64,000 nucleotides of DNA from Diplonema papillatum (taxonomy: Eukaryota; Euglenozoa; Diplonemea; Diplonemida; Diplonemidae). The stretch lies in contig JAPJBO010000074.1 in NCBI GenBank assembly GCA_030068145.1, positions 124,001 to 188,000 on the forward strand, given 5' to 3'. Position 1 is the first letter of the stretch, and every line of letters starts with the position of its first letter. Shown here one piece after another: positions 1 to 16,197 of the stretch. A program made the position numbers and the translations under genes. Under the pieces are notes generated by a model. That model searched no databases. It saw nothing but the letters and a program-made list of their open reading frames with translations, and had not been told where the DNA came from.

Positions 1-6148
<6,148 letters not shown>

Positions 6149-6149
6149 T

Positions 6150-7380
6150 GCTGCCGGTAGCCCGCACCAACGGTGCCAACCCTCCCTCGGGCCCTTGGCT
6201 TCCCTCCCCCCCCCTTTTGTTTCGGTCGGCTTTTTGCTGGCTGGTTGTTGTTTTTTTGTGTATAAGCACCTTTGTAGGAGTTGCGAAAGATCAAAGGAGG
6301 TGTCGTTCTTCTTCCCGTTGGATCTGTTGCGTGTGCTAACCTGGTGCTCTCTTTCGAGAGGACACAGAACACAGGAGTGTGAAACAGTAGTGTAGTAGAG
6401 TAGTGAAAAGGCGTAGTGCGTAACCGGGAGGCAAGAACAGGCCGCATAGTGCCCTTGGCGGGTGATTTCTGTTTTGGAAGCGGGGAACCCGTCCCCGTCC
6501 CGATCTGAAGCCATACCCAAACGAGCTACAAAAACGTTCCTCCGACTTGCAGCGGAGGTCATCTTCTTGGTTGCCACCACTACGAAGGACGATGTTGACC
6601 GCGCAGTTCGGGACTACTTCGGAGACAGCACCGTTTGTTTGCACAGATAAATTTGCTGGCTCGTTGGGAAATACCCCTTAAATTTTTTTGAACGGGAAAA
6701 ACACGCAGTCCTTTATCCCCGAGGTTTTATTATCCTGCAATCGAACCAGGTTGTAATACCTAAGCACATACACACCTTCTCCGGTAGCTCCCGGCTCAGC
6801 CGACTCTCGCGGCCTTTTAAAAGGCCCAGTGTCCTTCCGCATGGAGGCACACGGAAGAGCTCCCCCGCAAGGGTGCTTACCCCCGCGAGTAAAAGGGTGC
6901 TTCTTTCCAGGGCAGGTATTCTCATCTTGCAAGGTGGCCGGTGCTTCCTCACGGGCCCCGACGCACGCCTGCGTCCTCTCCATCCAACCCTCTGCTTTTC
7001 TTCTTTCTCTGTATCTCCAAGTTCTCTCCTCGTGCTGGCACCACTAAGCGAGGTCCGTCGCTGCGAGCGGGCCCAGAGAAGGGAAATAAATTCTTACCGC
7101 CCATCCGAGGTGTGGTCACCCTAGACACTGCAACCTGCAGCAGCCGTTTCCCAAATAAGGAAACGCCGTTTATCTCTTCGCACGTGATGTGTCATGCTTT
7201 CGCCTCTTTAGCTCGTCTTGATCGTCGCGCTCAGGCGCGCGTTTGATGATTCGCTTCTTCTTCGACTGTTACAGTCTCACTGCGGGAATGCTGCTGCGCA
7301 GTCGTCATGCCGCCCAAGAACCAGGTGGTTGGGGGGAAAATCTTAGTTTAAGCAGGGGTTGGGGGGGGGGCCGGCAGTGA
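6150..7380. other. Intergenic DNA upstream of the ARF gene
   Basis: No supported gene. A minus-oriented piece of repeat family A (about 6258-6301) lies about 110 nt upstream of the ARF start codon, so it may be in its 5' UTR or promoter. A plus-strand ATGCCGCCCAAGAACCAG followed by GT at 7303-7322 resembles a first exon, but no downstream exon was found. Confidence 0.4.
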
Positions 7381-7384
7381 AGCT

Positions 7385-7500
7385 GGTAAACGTTGTTTTT
7401 CATTTTGGAGTAAACGCGTTTACTCCAAAATGAGTAAACGTAAACGTTTATAAACGGTAAACGTTTACGTTTACTCGCGGTAAACGTTTACTCGCCTACA
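7385..7500. repeat. Palindrome and GTAAACG repeat cluster
   Basis: A perfect 32-bp palindrome (7401-7432, half-site CATTTTGGAGTAAACG) is followed by several copies of GTAAACGTTTA in both orientations to about 7500. It directly abuts a hAT transposase remnant, so it may be a terminal or subterminal region of that element. Confidence 0.8.
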
Positions 7501-8131
7501 GAGCATGGTTAGACCATACTTGGCCTCCTGGCGCAACCCACGTTCCATCAGGCTGTCCATCTCTATGGCGGTGTCAAGCATCACCCCACCGAGTTCTTCG
7601 GGCGTTGGGGGGGTGTACTCATCGTGTGCTGATAGCCCGCACAGGACTGAAACCATGGTCAGGAACGAACGACCAGTAGCCTTGTTAAACCCGATGGCTT
7701 CATCATAGAAGAAGTAACTGATGGCTTCGTGGGCGTCCACTGCAGTGGTCGCTCTAGTGAATGGCACCATATTCCGCTGCTTCGTCTTGGCTTTCTCGTT
7801 TTTCTTCTGCTGCCTTCAGCTTGACGACGAAGGCGGGTGTGTGCTACCACCTTGGGATCTTTTGGGGCACAGCCGCGAGCAGGTGCTCAGCAGAGGCGGT
7901 GGAGAAGGCCTTCTCGCAGAACTTGGAGGTTACCTTGCGCATCTTCGATCCGGGTACTTCCGTGAATGTCATCCCCTCCCAGGCGTCTCCTTTGCGCTTG
8001 TTCGCAATTTGTTTGTTCATTTCCAGTGGATGCCGGCGGCTGCCGACAACAACAACCGCATCTCGCCATGCCGCTCGCCGGAAGCGAGAAAACGAGGACT
8101 CCGATTCCGGATCTGACTCCGAACTCGTCAC
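7471..8131 (-). mobile_element. hAT-like transposase N-terminal half (decayed)
   Basis: Minus-strand frames 8131-7844 and 7770-7471 together look like the start of a hAT transposase. They have a BED-finger-like stretch (RKVTSKFCEKAF…AEHLLAAVP), then a segment rich in helices (AHEAISYFFYDEAIGFNKATG) like the family's …F..…..gipF… region. A frame change near 7800 breaks it. No DDE acidic residues were found within the fragment. Assignment is by pattern only. Confidence 0.5.
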
Positions 8132-8281
8132 AAGCTACCAGCAGCAGTTGCAGCCGTCGCGGGTTGCACACGACGGACGCGCGCCAAGAGTGACCCATCC
8201 GGTGTCACGTAGAAAGGCAGACATAGTGTGGTACTCATCGGCATGACGATGACTCCCCACTATCGCAACAATATTCCAATC

Positions 8282-8452
8282 TCAAAGGAGGTAAATGTGC
8301 TGTACCCCACACGAAACACAGGTAAATCTGGGTTTAGTGGCGGCGTAAGCGTTCAACAAAAAAAGACCCACTTGGTAGTTGTATTGGTTTCTCCCCTTCT
8401 AGCTTCCGTCGAAATGAGCACAAGGCAGTCCCTCGAGTATTTCTTTAGTAGT
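8282..8452 (-). repeat. Repeat family A copy (MITE-like)
   Basis: Minus-oriented copy matching the reference copy at 16848-17070: it has the AAAGGAGGTAAATGTGCTGTA…CCCACACGAAACACAGGT core, the GGCGTAAGCGTTCAACA block and the CAGTCCCTCGAGTATTTC end, but lacks the CAGGTGCTTATAC terminus. Confidence 0.85.
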
Positions 8453-8459
8453 ACTGCCG

Positions 8460-9570
8460 TACCGAAGTGGAACATTTCCAAAACAACGGCGTGAGCTAGA
8501 AGGACTCCAGAGTGCCTCACTGATACTCTCACGGCCACTGGAACGTGCAGCATCGTTGGTGCCGGTGCCCGACTTTTCTCCACTTGGGAGATATCGTTTA
8601 GACACTTGAGTTCAAATACTCTATCGCATGGAGTTTAAAGCGAGAGGCGCTCTCTCTCTCTCCGCCCTATCTCTTGACTCGGCAGGCACGTTTCGAGTTC
8701 ATGAATATCAACGACCTCCCCTGCTGTAACTTGGTTCGCTGAACGAAAGGCTTGACGGAATCTTAGGAACACGGACGATGTATTAACACAGAAAGGCAAC
8801 GACGAAGACAAAAATGTGGCGAGAAGGCCTTCCTTCAACGCGATCAAACTGTTAGCATCTAGTTCCGTGACGCCGGGAGCTGGTTCACCTTCGCCTGGAC
8901 TCCTTTGCACGACCACTTGTTAGGGGACCTCCAAGTGATGTCACACGTTGTGTTGATGACACGTGACAGCACGTGACCTTCTGCTTTTTCATCATGTGAG
9001 CACATACTATTTTCGCACGGTATGCCTCATCATGGAGTAACACAGAACGATGTTCGGATCACGATCTCTTTCAGCACCCTCGGCGTGAAAGCATGGCCTT
9101 CCTGCATGTAAGTCTCGCTTCACCCTCGCTTACTGCGGGAGCGTTGCGATCTTGTTCCAGTGCGGACGGATTTTTGCTGCTGTAGAAATGCACCCGGATG
9201 GTTCGGACTTCGTGTTTAAATGCCGCCTCCCGTCATGGAGCGAAGATCGACCTTCAAGAAGCAAGGACGTGTGGCCAGTTTACCGCGGCAGCTCAGCCGT
9301 GACCGAAGACTGAAGACAGACTACTGATCTGCAAGACCGTTCCACAACGATCGCATTCGGATCAACGATGCCGGACAATCATCGAAAGGAAGCCGACCGT
9401 CTATGAGCAAAGACGTGCCACAAATGAGCGACCCACACCGTCCTCTCTGCAATCTGACTACGGCTTTCCTTGCATGCGGTTGAGCTCTCGCGCTGCTTTC
9501 CCGGGGAGGATGGTTTTCCATTATCTGGTTTAAGTGAGACCCGGCCGGTTGTGTCAGGTTCGCCTTCCCT
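8460..9570. other. Intergenic gap between hAT remnant and adenylate kinase
   Basis: About 1.1 kb with no frame or motif I can support. It includes CACGTGACAGCACGTGAC-like direct repeats near 8955-8978. It would contain the 3' UTR of the adenylate kinase gene next to 9579. Confidence 0.4.
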
Positions 9571-9578
9571 TCCCGAGC

Positions 9579-12500
9579 TTAAATGCCGCCTTCGTCTTCT
9601 ACTGGGTTGTGGCGGAAGAGCCAGTCGGCGAGGTAGTCGATCGGGTCGTCGGGCCGTTGTTCGCAGACTTCGACGATGCCCTTCGTGAGGACGGGGATGA
9701 TATTCTCCATGAGGTACCGCTTGAGGGGCTCCTTGCGCGTCTCGAGCATCGCGCGCTCGTGGGCTTTGATCTCGGCGATCCGCGCGGCTTCGTTCTTCTT
9801 CGCCTCCTCCAGCTTCCGCTTCTCCGCCTCGTCTTCCTCGCGCTGCGCGGCGTCCGCAGCCTCCTGCTTCGTCTTGTTCTCTTCGTCGAGCATTCGGAGG
9901 CGGGATTGCTCCTCCGCGAGCTCCGCGGGGGACAAGCCGTAGTTCCGTGGGGCGCCGACGAAGTCGATCATGTTCTCGAGCACTCTGTCCAGGGGGCGGC
10001 TCTCGTACTTCGACTCCGGCGGGGGCGGCGGGACTAATGGCGTGCACTCCACGTCGAACTGTTGTGTGCGTGCTTTGGAACAGTGTTCTTACTGCCCACC
10101 GCTGTTCATCAGGTCCACCATCCACTAGGAGGTTGGTATTGAGGTATACAACCACATACCAATACGCCCGGGGGACGACGCAACACAAGCTGGCCTGATG
10201 CTGAGGCTCTGAGCTGGCTAAGTCTCCCGCGGTGAAGTAAGTGCGTTTGACCTCGCCACTGGCAAGAGAGAGAGAGAAGGAAACAGAAAGAAAACATATC
10301 AAAACAAGTCAAAGGGTGTGGGCCCCCACCGTCAGGTGGCAGGCTAGATCGGGGCGGCTTCCTGGAAGGGGCTCGGGTAGTCACGCCTTATAGCTATAGC
10401 ATTCCCAGGGCTTCTTCCCAAGGGCTTCTTCCCAAAGGGTGCCAGGCTAGATCCGGGTGGCTCCCTGGGACAAGGGCGGGGGTTGTCATGCCTTAGCAGT
10501 CCCAGGGCCTCTCCCCACCCACCTATACGTGTTCTCGTCGTCATCGCTACCGCGCTGACAATTCCGAGAGAGAGAGTGTGTATGTGTCTTGCACAGTCTT
10601 TCCAAGGTGAGAAGGTGGGACGGGAGGCACGAATCCGCTTTTACGTGGCGGTAATTCGGTCCCCAGGCGGGTTGAGTTGCAGGGATGTAACGGCACACCT
10701 GTCGGAAAGCGACTTCCCTGTTCTCCCGGTTGGTGAGAGACGACTCCATGAAGCTTGCCAAACCCTTGCTGCAATCCTTCGTCGGCTCTATGCGATCCCT
10801 TATAGTGTTTGTTGTTTCGGGTTTCGTGTAAATCAGATAAGGAGACAGCACAACTGCAGGAATTCGATACACAGGAGCCGGGTCATCGAGCAGGCTGGAC
10901 ACGCCCTAGACCTCTACCAAACCTCAAACGAAGAGGTGCTCCGGAGCTAGGACATACACCGATAGCGTAATCGATGTCGCCGTCGAGTTAGAGACGTGCC
11001 CGGATTAGCATACCTTTGCGGGTTGTGAACTTTGTAAAACTCGAGTCGCCGCTGGAAGTCGGTCGGGTTGTTGTGCGAGTGCAGGCTGGTGATCTTCTGC
11101 ACGCGCTCGGTGAGGAAGGTGTCGGTCGCCTTGAGAAGCAGCAGGAAGTCTGGCCAGTAGGCGTCGTCCATCAGCTTCTTTTCGCCCTCCTCTGCCGGCG
11201 GCGCCACGGGGTTGCCCGACGGCGCGTCGTCGTCGTCGCCGTCTGCCATGATGTCCCCTGGCAGCCCCTCTTCGAACAGGAACCGGGCCTGGTTGACGGT
11301 CTTGGGATACCCGGAGAGGATGTACCCTTGATTCTGGCACTGGGGCTGCTGGAGCTTCCACTGGACCATGTGGGCGAGGGCCTTGTCGTTGTAGCGCTTC
11401 GGCTGCGAGGCGTCGTCTGGGTTGGCTTCGGGGGGCGGCGCGGCGCCCTTTTTGCCGCCTTTCGACGACTTGTCCTTCGGGTTGAACGGCTCCGAGCCCT
11501 CCGGCCTCGTCGGCGGGACGACCATCGACAGCACCTTCCTCACGCCGGCCAGCCGCTCTTTGAGGGCCGCCGTCTTCTCGTCGTCTTCTTCTTCTTCCTC
11601 CGCGGCCGGCTCGCCGTCGTTGTTGGCCTCCTTCTCCCGCTTCAGCTCCTGCAGCAGCTCGTCGTCGAAGGGCTCGCTGTCGCCCTCTTCTTCGTCCTCT
11701 TCGTGCTTCTCCGACGCTCCTTCCTCCTTGCCTTCCCCTTCTCCGTTCTCCTGCGCGGCTTCCATTGCCTCTCGCTTTGCCTCCTTCTTCCTCTCCCGGA
11801 GCGCCTGCAGTTCTTCACGCAGCTTCGCTTCCTTCTTTTCAAGCCGGATCCTGTTCAACTCGTCGTCGAACTCCACGAGCTGACCTTCGTAGTCCTGTCA
11901 AGCGAGGGGGTGCAGCTACGAGTTTGCTAGCCTTATTTGTGGATTAGAAAGTCGGTATTTTAGAGTACGGTTGACGGTAGGGAGGAGGGTTGAAAGAAAT
12001 GAAAACAGTGAGAAAGTGCAGCTCGTTTCGGGTGAATTCACCTCGTACTAGTGTTAGGCACTCGTCGGATGTACGAATACCTTCTATGATCTGCGGTTGT
12101 ATACGACAAGATAAAAGCTCGTCACTCGCACAACCGCGGCTGATACAAAACTAATGATGATGATGATGATGATGATGGGAAGAGAGAGTTGTTTTCGTTG
12201 AACGCAGTGCCAGCTGGGTTTCACGTAAAGCTGGACACAGGACGCAAGTGAAAACGCCAGGGCTTGCCTCCAACATTTCATGCTTGGTAAATGAAAAAAA
12301 CGTAGACAAAATACCTGGATGATATCGTAGATGTTGCAAGCGGGCACTTTGTAGTGGCTGGCCAGTTCCCTCGAGTAGAACGACTTGCCCGACGCGGGCG
12401 GGCCCATGACGACGAGCCTCAGGGGCTCGACCTGGCGCTCCTTTTTGAACTCCGCGACGACCTTCGCGCTGCACTCGGCGAAGCCGGCCTTCGCGACCCA

Positions 12501-13427
12501 CTCGTCCTCGTCGACGATCTCCATGATTTTGCCCGGCTCGGCGCGCACGTCGATGGTGAATTGCTCCACGCTCTCGTACAGCACGTAGTCCGACGGCGGC
12601 ACGCGGTACGCACAGCCGTTGCCCAGTGTGGTGTTGACGGCGTCCATGACCTGCTTCCACGTCAGGTTGCCCTCGTCGACGGCGAAGAAGTACCGCTGGT
12701 CCAACGGCGACTCCTGTGTCGTCAGCTTGAAGGCGCAGGTGGCCAAGTCGGACACGTGGATCATGGGCACGTGGTTCTTCCCGTCGCCGAAGATAGGGAG
12801 ACCCTCCGGGGAGAGGTGCCAGGCTTGCTTGAAGATCGGGTGGAGACGGTCCTCGCCGAGGCCGTACATGAGCCCCGAGAACACGCAGTACGTGTGGAGG
12901 GTTTCGGTGTTCGCTTTTTTGCAGAGCTTCTCGACTTCCTTCCACAGCTGGTACTTCACGTGCGGAACGCGCTTGGCGTACTCCTCCTCGGTGTACGTGG
13001 GGCGCTCTTCCTGTTCCTCCTCCTCGTCGGGCTCGTTGTCGTCTGCATCTCGCTCGACTTCTTCTTTTTCAGCTCGCGAGGCTGTTTCGGTCTCGAACCA
13101 GGTCATCATGGATGAGACCAGGACGAACGTCTTCTCGACCTCGTACGGCGTGTTGGCCAGCACTTTCAACGCGGTGATGGCCTCCTCCACAGAGTCCTCC
13201 AGCTGGTACACAATGACGTCCGCGTCCAGCAGCGCTTTCCGCAGGGCATCCGCCTCTCCCTTCGGGACCACCTTCACCCATTTCGTGCTCTTCGTTGTCA
13301 CCTCGCGGGAGGTCCCGCACGTCTGAAACTCCGCGTGGCCGAACTTCTTGCACAGCACCTTACCCAGGTGGCTGTCCACGGGGCTCACGAAAGCCTTTTT
13401 GCAGGTTCCCGTCGCTAGGGTCGCCAT
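9579..13427 (-). CDS. AK7: Adenylate kinase 7 (SDR-like domain + ADK + Dpy-30)
   Basis: Exons 12315-13427, 11014-11894 and 9579-10058. Exon 1 starts MATLATGTCKK, codes an NAD-epimerase-like Rossmann region (GYGLGEDRLHPIFK-type segment, VPMIHVSDLA) and ends with the ADK P-loop GPPASGKS (about residues 342-349). Exon 2 carries a long acidic insert and GYILSGYPKT, the equivalent of the ADK LDGFP(R/K)T motif, with Asp replaced by Ser. Exon 3 has GAPRNYGLSPAELAEE, a coiled coil and a C-terminal Dpy-30 motif (LMENIIPVLTKGI…RPDDPIDYLADWL). This is the axonemal AK7 architecture, AMP + ATP to 2 ADP. Exon 2 ends in phase 2 but exon 3 starts in phase 0, so a small exon of 3n+1 nt is missing; 10160-10217 (58 nt, GTATGT donor) fits arithmetically but is unproven. 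Confidence 0.92.
11930..12040 (+). repeat. Repeat family C copy
   Basis: Starts TTATTTGTGGATTAGAAAGTCGG and matches the copies at about 24893-25010 and 49098-49170. Located in intron 1 of the adenylate kinase gene (11895-12314). Confidence 0.75.
12108..12270 (+). repeat. Repeat family B copy with (GAT)n
   Basis: Contains AGCTCGTCACTCGCACAACC, GGCTGATACAAAACTAATGA, a (GAT)7-8 run, and CGTTGAACGCAGTGCC…CGCAAGTGAAAACGCCA. The same order is found at 63850-64000 and, partly, at 36835-36915 and 17790-17920. In intron 1 of the adenylate kinase gene. Confidence 0.85.
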
Positions 13428-13429
13428 TT

Positions 13430-16190
13430 GTCCCCCTTTATTTGTGTTTTGCCGGCGATGCTCGCTCCAGTCGGTTGCCTGCGAGACATGCGTTCTCAAA
13501 GAGTCAGGTCGCGGGGACGCCAATGGGTCGAGACCATTCACAGTCCTTTGACAGAGTGAGCCGATGCCTCTCATGTCATCCTTAAAACACAGCTGTGTCA
13601 CGCAAAGCCGTTGTCAGACGCTAGCGTCCTCGAGTATTTCCGACAAAGCAGGTGCTTTACTGTTCAAAAAGAAGGTGCGCAGTTGCGTCTTGTTCTCTTC
13701 CCGACGCATCCACTTGACGAAGAACTTGAATGCGAGGAAAACAAAGAGGGTCTGTGAGCTTTCGGGAAGCGCAAACGATCACGCGACGTTCGCATGCTCG
13801 CAACCGAGGCAAGGGAAGCCTCGCCGGGTGGGGCTAGTTTAAAGAGAAGCAAATAGTTAGAACAAAGGAATTTTCCGAAAAAAAAAGAAGAAAAAAGAAC
13901 GCTGTTGCAGGAACTTACCTCTTTTCCTTTAGGTGTGGGGCGGAAAGGCTGAGTAGTGGCCGAGCAAGAGGGGGGAGGTGCGGGGGGTGACGTTTCGTGG
14001 CATCGTGGTCACGAGAAAACACTTCGAGGCGCCCCGCTCACGGGGGCGAAGGCAACTACAAACTCGGTCTTTTGATTGTAGAACGCCTACACCCAGCACT
14101 GTTTTGTAGACGTTGAGTCGTTGACATGGTGATGAGTATTATTGCACGTGTGGACCTCACCCCCGGCTGATAGGCTGTGATAGACTGCTGACAGACTGTG
14201 ACAAACAGCAGCAGGCAGTATGGCACGGCACACCCAGATTGCTATTTCGCGACAGGCGCCCATCTTGAGTATTTTCCCGCAAGGCAGGTGCTCATTAGAA
14301 AAGAAAAAGACTGCGGAAAAAATGCGAACAAGCCTTTTTGCGATCGTTAGCGCGGTTTGAGGCACGCGCTAGCCCCGTCAGCGCGGATACGCAAGTGGAT
14401 GCGGGTGCCCGTGGCACCAAAGGGGGGGGGGAGGGGGGGAGCCTCGTCGAACGTTCGAGAGAGAGATAGAGAAAACGCAACAAAACAAGTCGAAGGATGT
14501 GGGCCTCCACCGTCAGGTGAGCCAGCAGGCTAGATTCAGGGTACCAGGGCCTCCCCACTCATAGGACGGGAACGGACGGGTGCAGCTACCACTACGCAAC
14601 CCAACGCGTAACGAAAACTCCAGCGGTACTCCTGCGTAACGAAAACTCCAGTTTTCGTTTTCTTGTTGCGTGGTGGGGAGTCATTTGCATGCAAACGAGT
14701 ACACTATAACCAGTTTTCGAGGGTTTTGAAGCTGTGGTGCCAAGCACCACGTTTTGGCTTTCACTTCCGCGGGCGCCTTGAAGGAATGGAAAAAAGAAAA
14801 GAACACGCCTCGGAGTACTTTTCCTCGGCATTTCTTTGCCTCTCTCGAGATGGTTCTGATCACGTTACGAATGACACCCGCGCAATGCCTGGCCCGCTCG
14901 TTGCCGCTTTGCAACCTGGACACACACGCGCAAATAGAACAGCTCCCCACTCGCGGGCTTTCGCCTCGCTTGCAAGCGCGGCTTTTACCCTGCCGGCACT
15001 TGCATGAGATGGGAAACATCACGAACGGTGGCGTGTAGTAATCTGTCGGCTGCTGACGACGACGAGCGCCTTTTTGGACCCCGAGCGGCAGTGATTCGTC
15101 AAACTGTCGAAGACAGGGCTCCGGCAATGGGGAGGTCGCTCAATCAGACTTTGTGCTCCATCTATGGGCGGATGCACAGGGCGCAATGAAACCCCCCACT
15201 ATTTCTTTATGGCCCAGCCACCCAGTCCTACGGCACTTGCGCCAGCAAGAATACTCGGAGGGGCGCCGCCTGTTGCTGATTTCGACGGAGGATGGCCAGT
15301 CATCTCATCTTTGTCGAACGCTTAGTGCAGGGGTCAGTTATTCCTCCTTTGCGAATTGCAACTGGCGGCCGCTCGAGTGTTTCCTGCGACGCAGGTGCTA
15401 CCTTAACGAAATGAAGAAGCTTTCTACAGTCGTACTTGCGGGTAACAAATACAGCTGCGCAGGATGTTCTTTCGGGCGAAAAAGGCTTGCTAATCGTCAC
15501 GACGTGGCTGAGAATCGAAGTGCCGAGCTTGCCTGTTGCGCAAAAAAAACCGAAAACGGGGATTGCGAGGGAGGGACGGGAGGTGAAGAGTCACGACGAC
15601 TCACGGCAAAGGAGAGTACACCTCGAATTGACACAAACGGGGATGGGATGGAAGGGGATGGGGGGACAGAAAAATGCACCGAAACCGATCGCATGCCAAC
15701 AGAAGAAAGCAGGGATGCGCTCCTTTTGCGTAAATGCGCTTTCCCTGTTCCTTCTTTTCGCCTGCGGCATCCTCTCCGCGAAGAGAGAAAATGGGGTTGG
15801 CGACCAGTGCTTTTGCAACCCTTTACAAGATCATGAGGGGGGCACACCCGGCCTTCGACAAGAAGCAACAAAAGCCCCGGTTGGTGTTGGCTCCGGAGTG
15901 CAAACTCAAGTTTCTGAGCAGCTTCCATTTTTAAGTTCAATGCATGCTTCCAGCGGCCGAGGCGGGTGGGCGGGCCAGGGCTTCGGGTGCACTACAACGC
16001 ATTGATATGGGATGCTCGTTATTTCTTCGTTTTTTTTTTTTTTTTCCCTTTTTTAGCGCGACGTGTTTCCGCAACATCGGAGAGAAAGCGTTCGCCTTCT
16101 GCGCCCCGACGCGTGGCCGTGCAATGAAATGCGTAGGGGTTGCTGCCCGTTTTGAAAGCACGCGAGCCGAAACGAATGCTCTTCTGCGCG
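13430..16190. other. Gene-poor interval with repeat pieces
   Basis: No supported gene. Short family A termini occur at about 13628-13668, 14266-14300 and 15345-15400 (each TATTTCC…AAAGCAGGTGCT-like). A T-run at about 16030-16045 lies just past the 3' end of the nucleotidyltransferase-like gene. A 227-codon plus-strand frame at 15153-15836 overlaps a repeat and shows no recognisable domain. Confidence 0.45.
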
Positions 16191-16197
16191 CACTCTT

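Noticed and set aside
7303-7345. Plus-strand start codon and donor-like ATGCCGCCCAAGAACCAG|GT
   Set aside because: No following exon found on the plus strand and all supported genes are on the minus strand.
10160-10217. 58-nt small exon for adenylate kinase 7
   Set aside because: Length and donor fit the missing phase, but the peptide does not resemble AK7 at that place; kept only as a candidate.
15153-16005. Two long overlapping plus-strand frames (227 and 189 codons)
   Set aside because: They begin inside a repeat terminus, overlap each other in different frames and show no domain or splice support.
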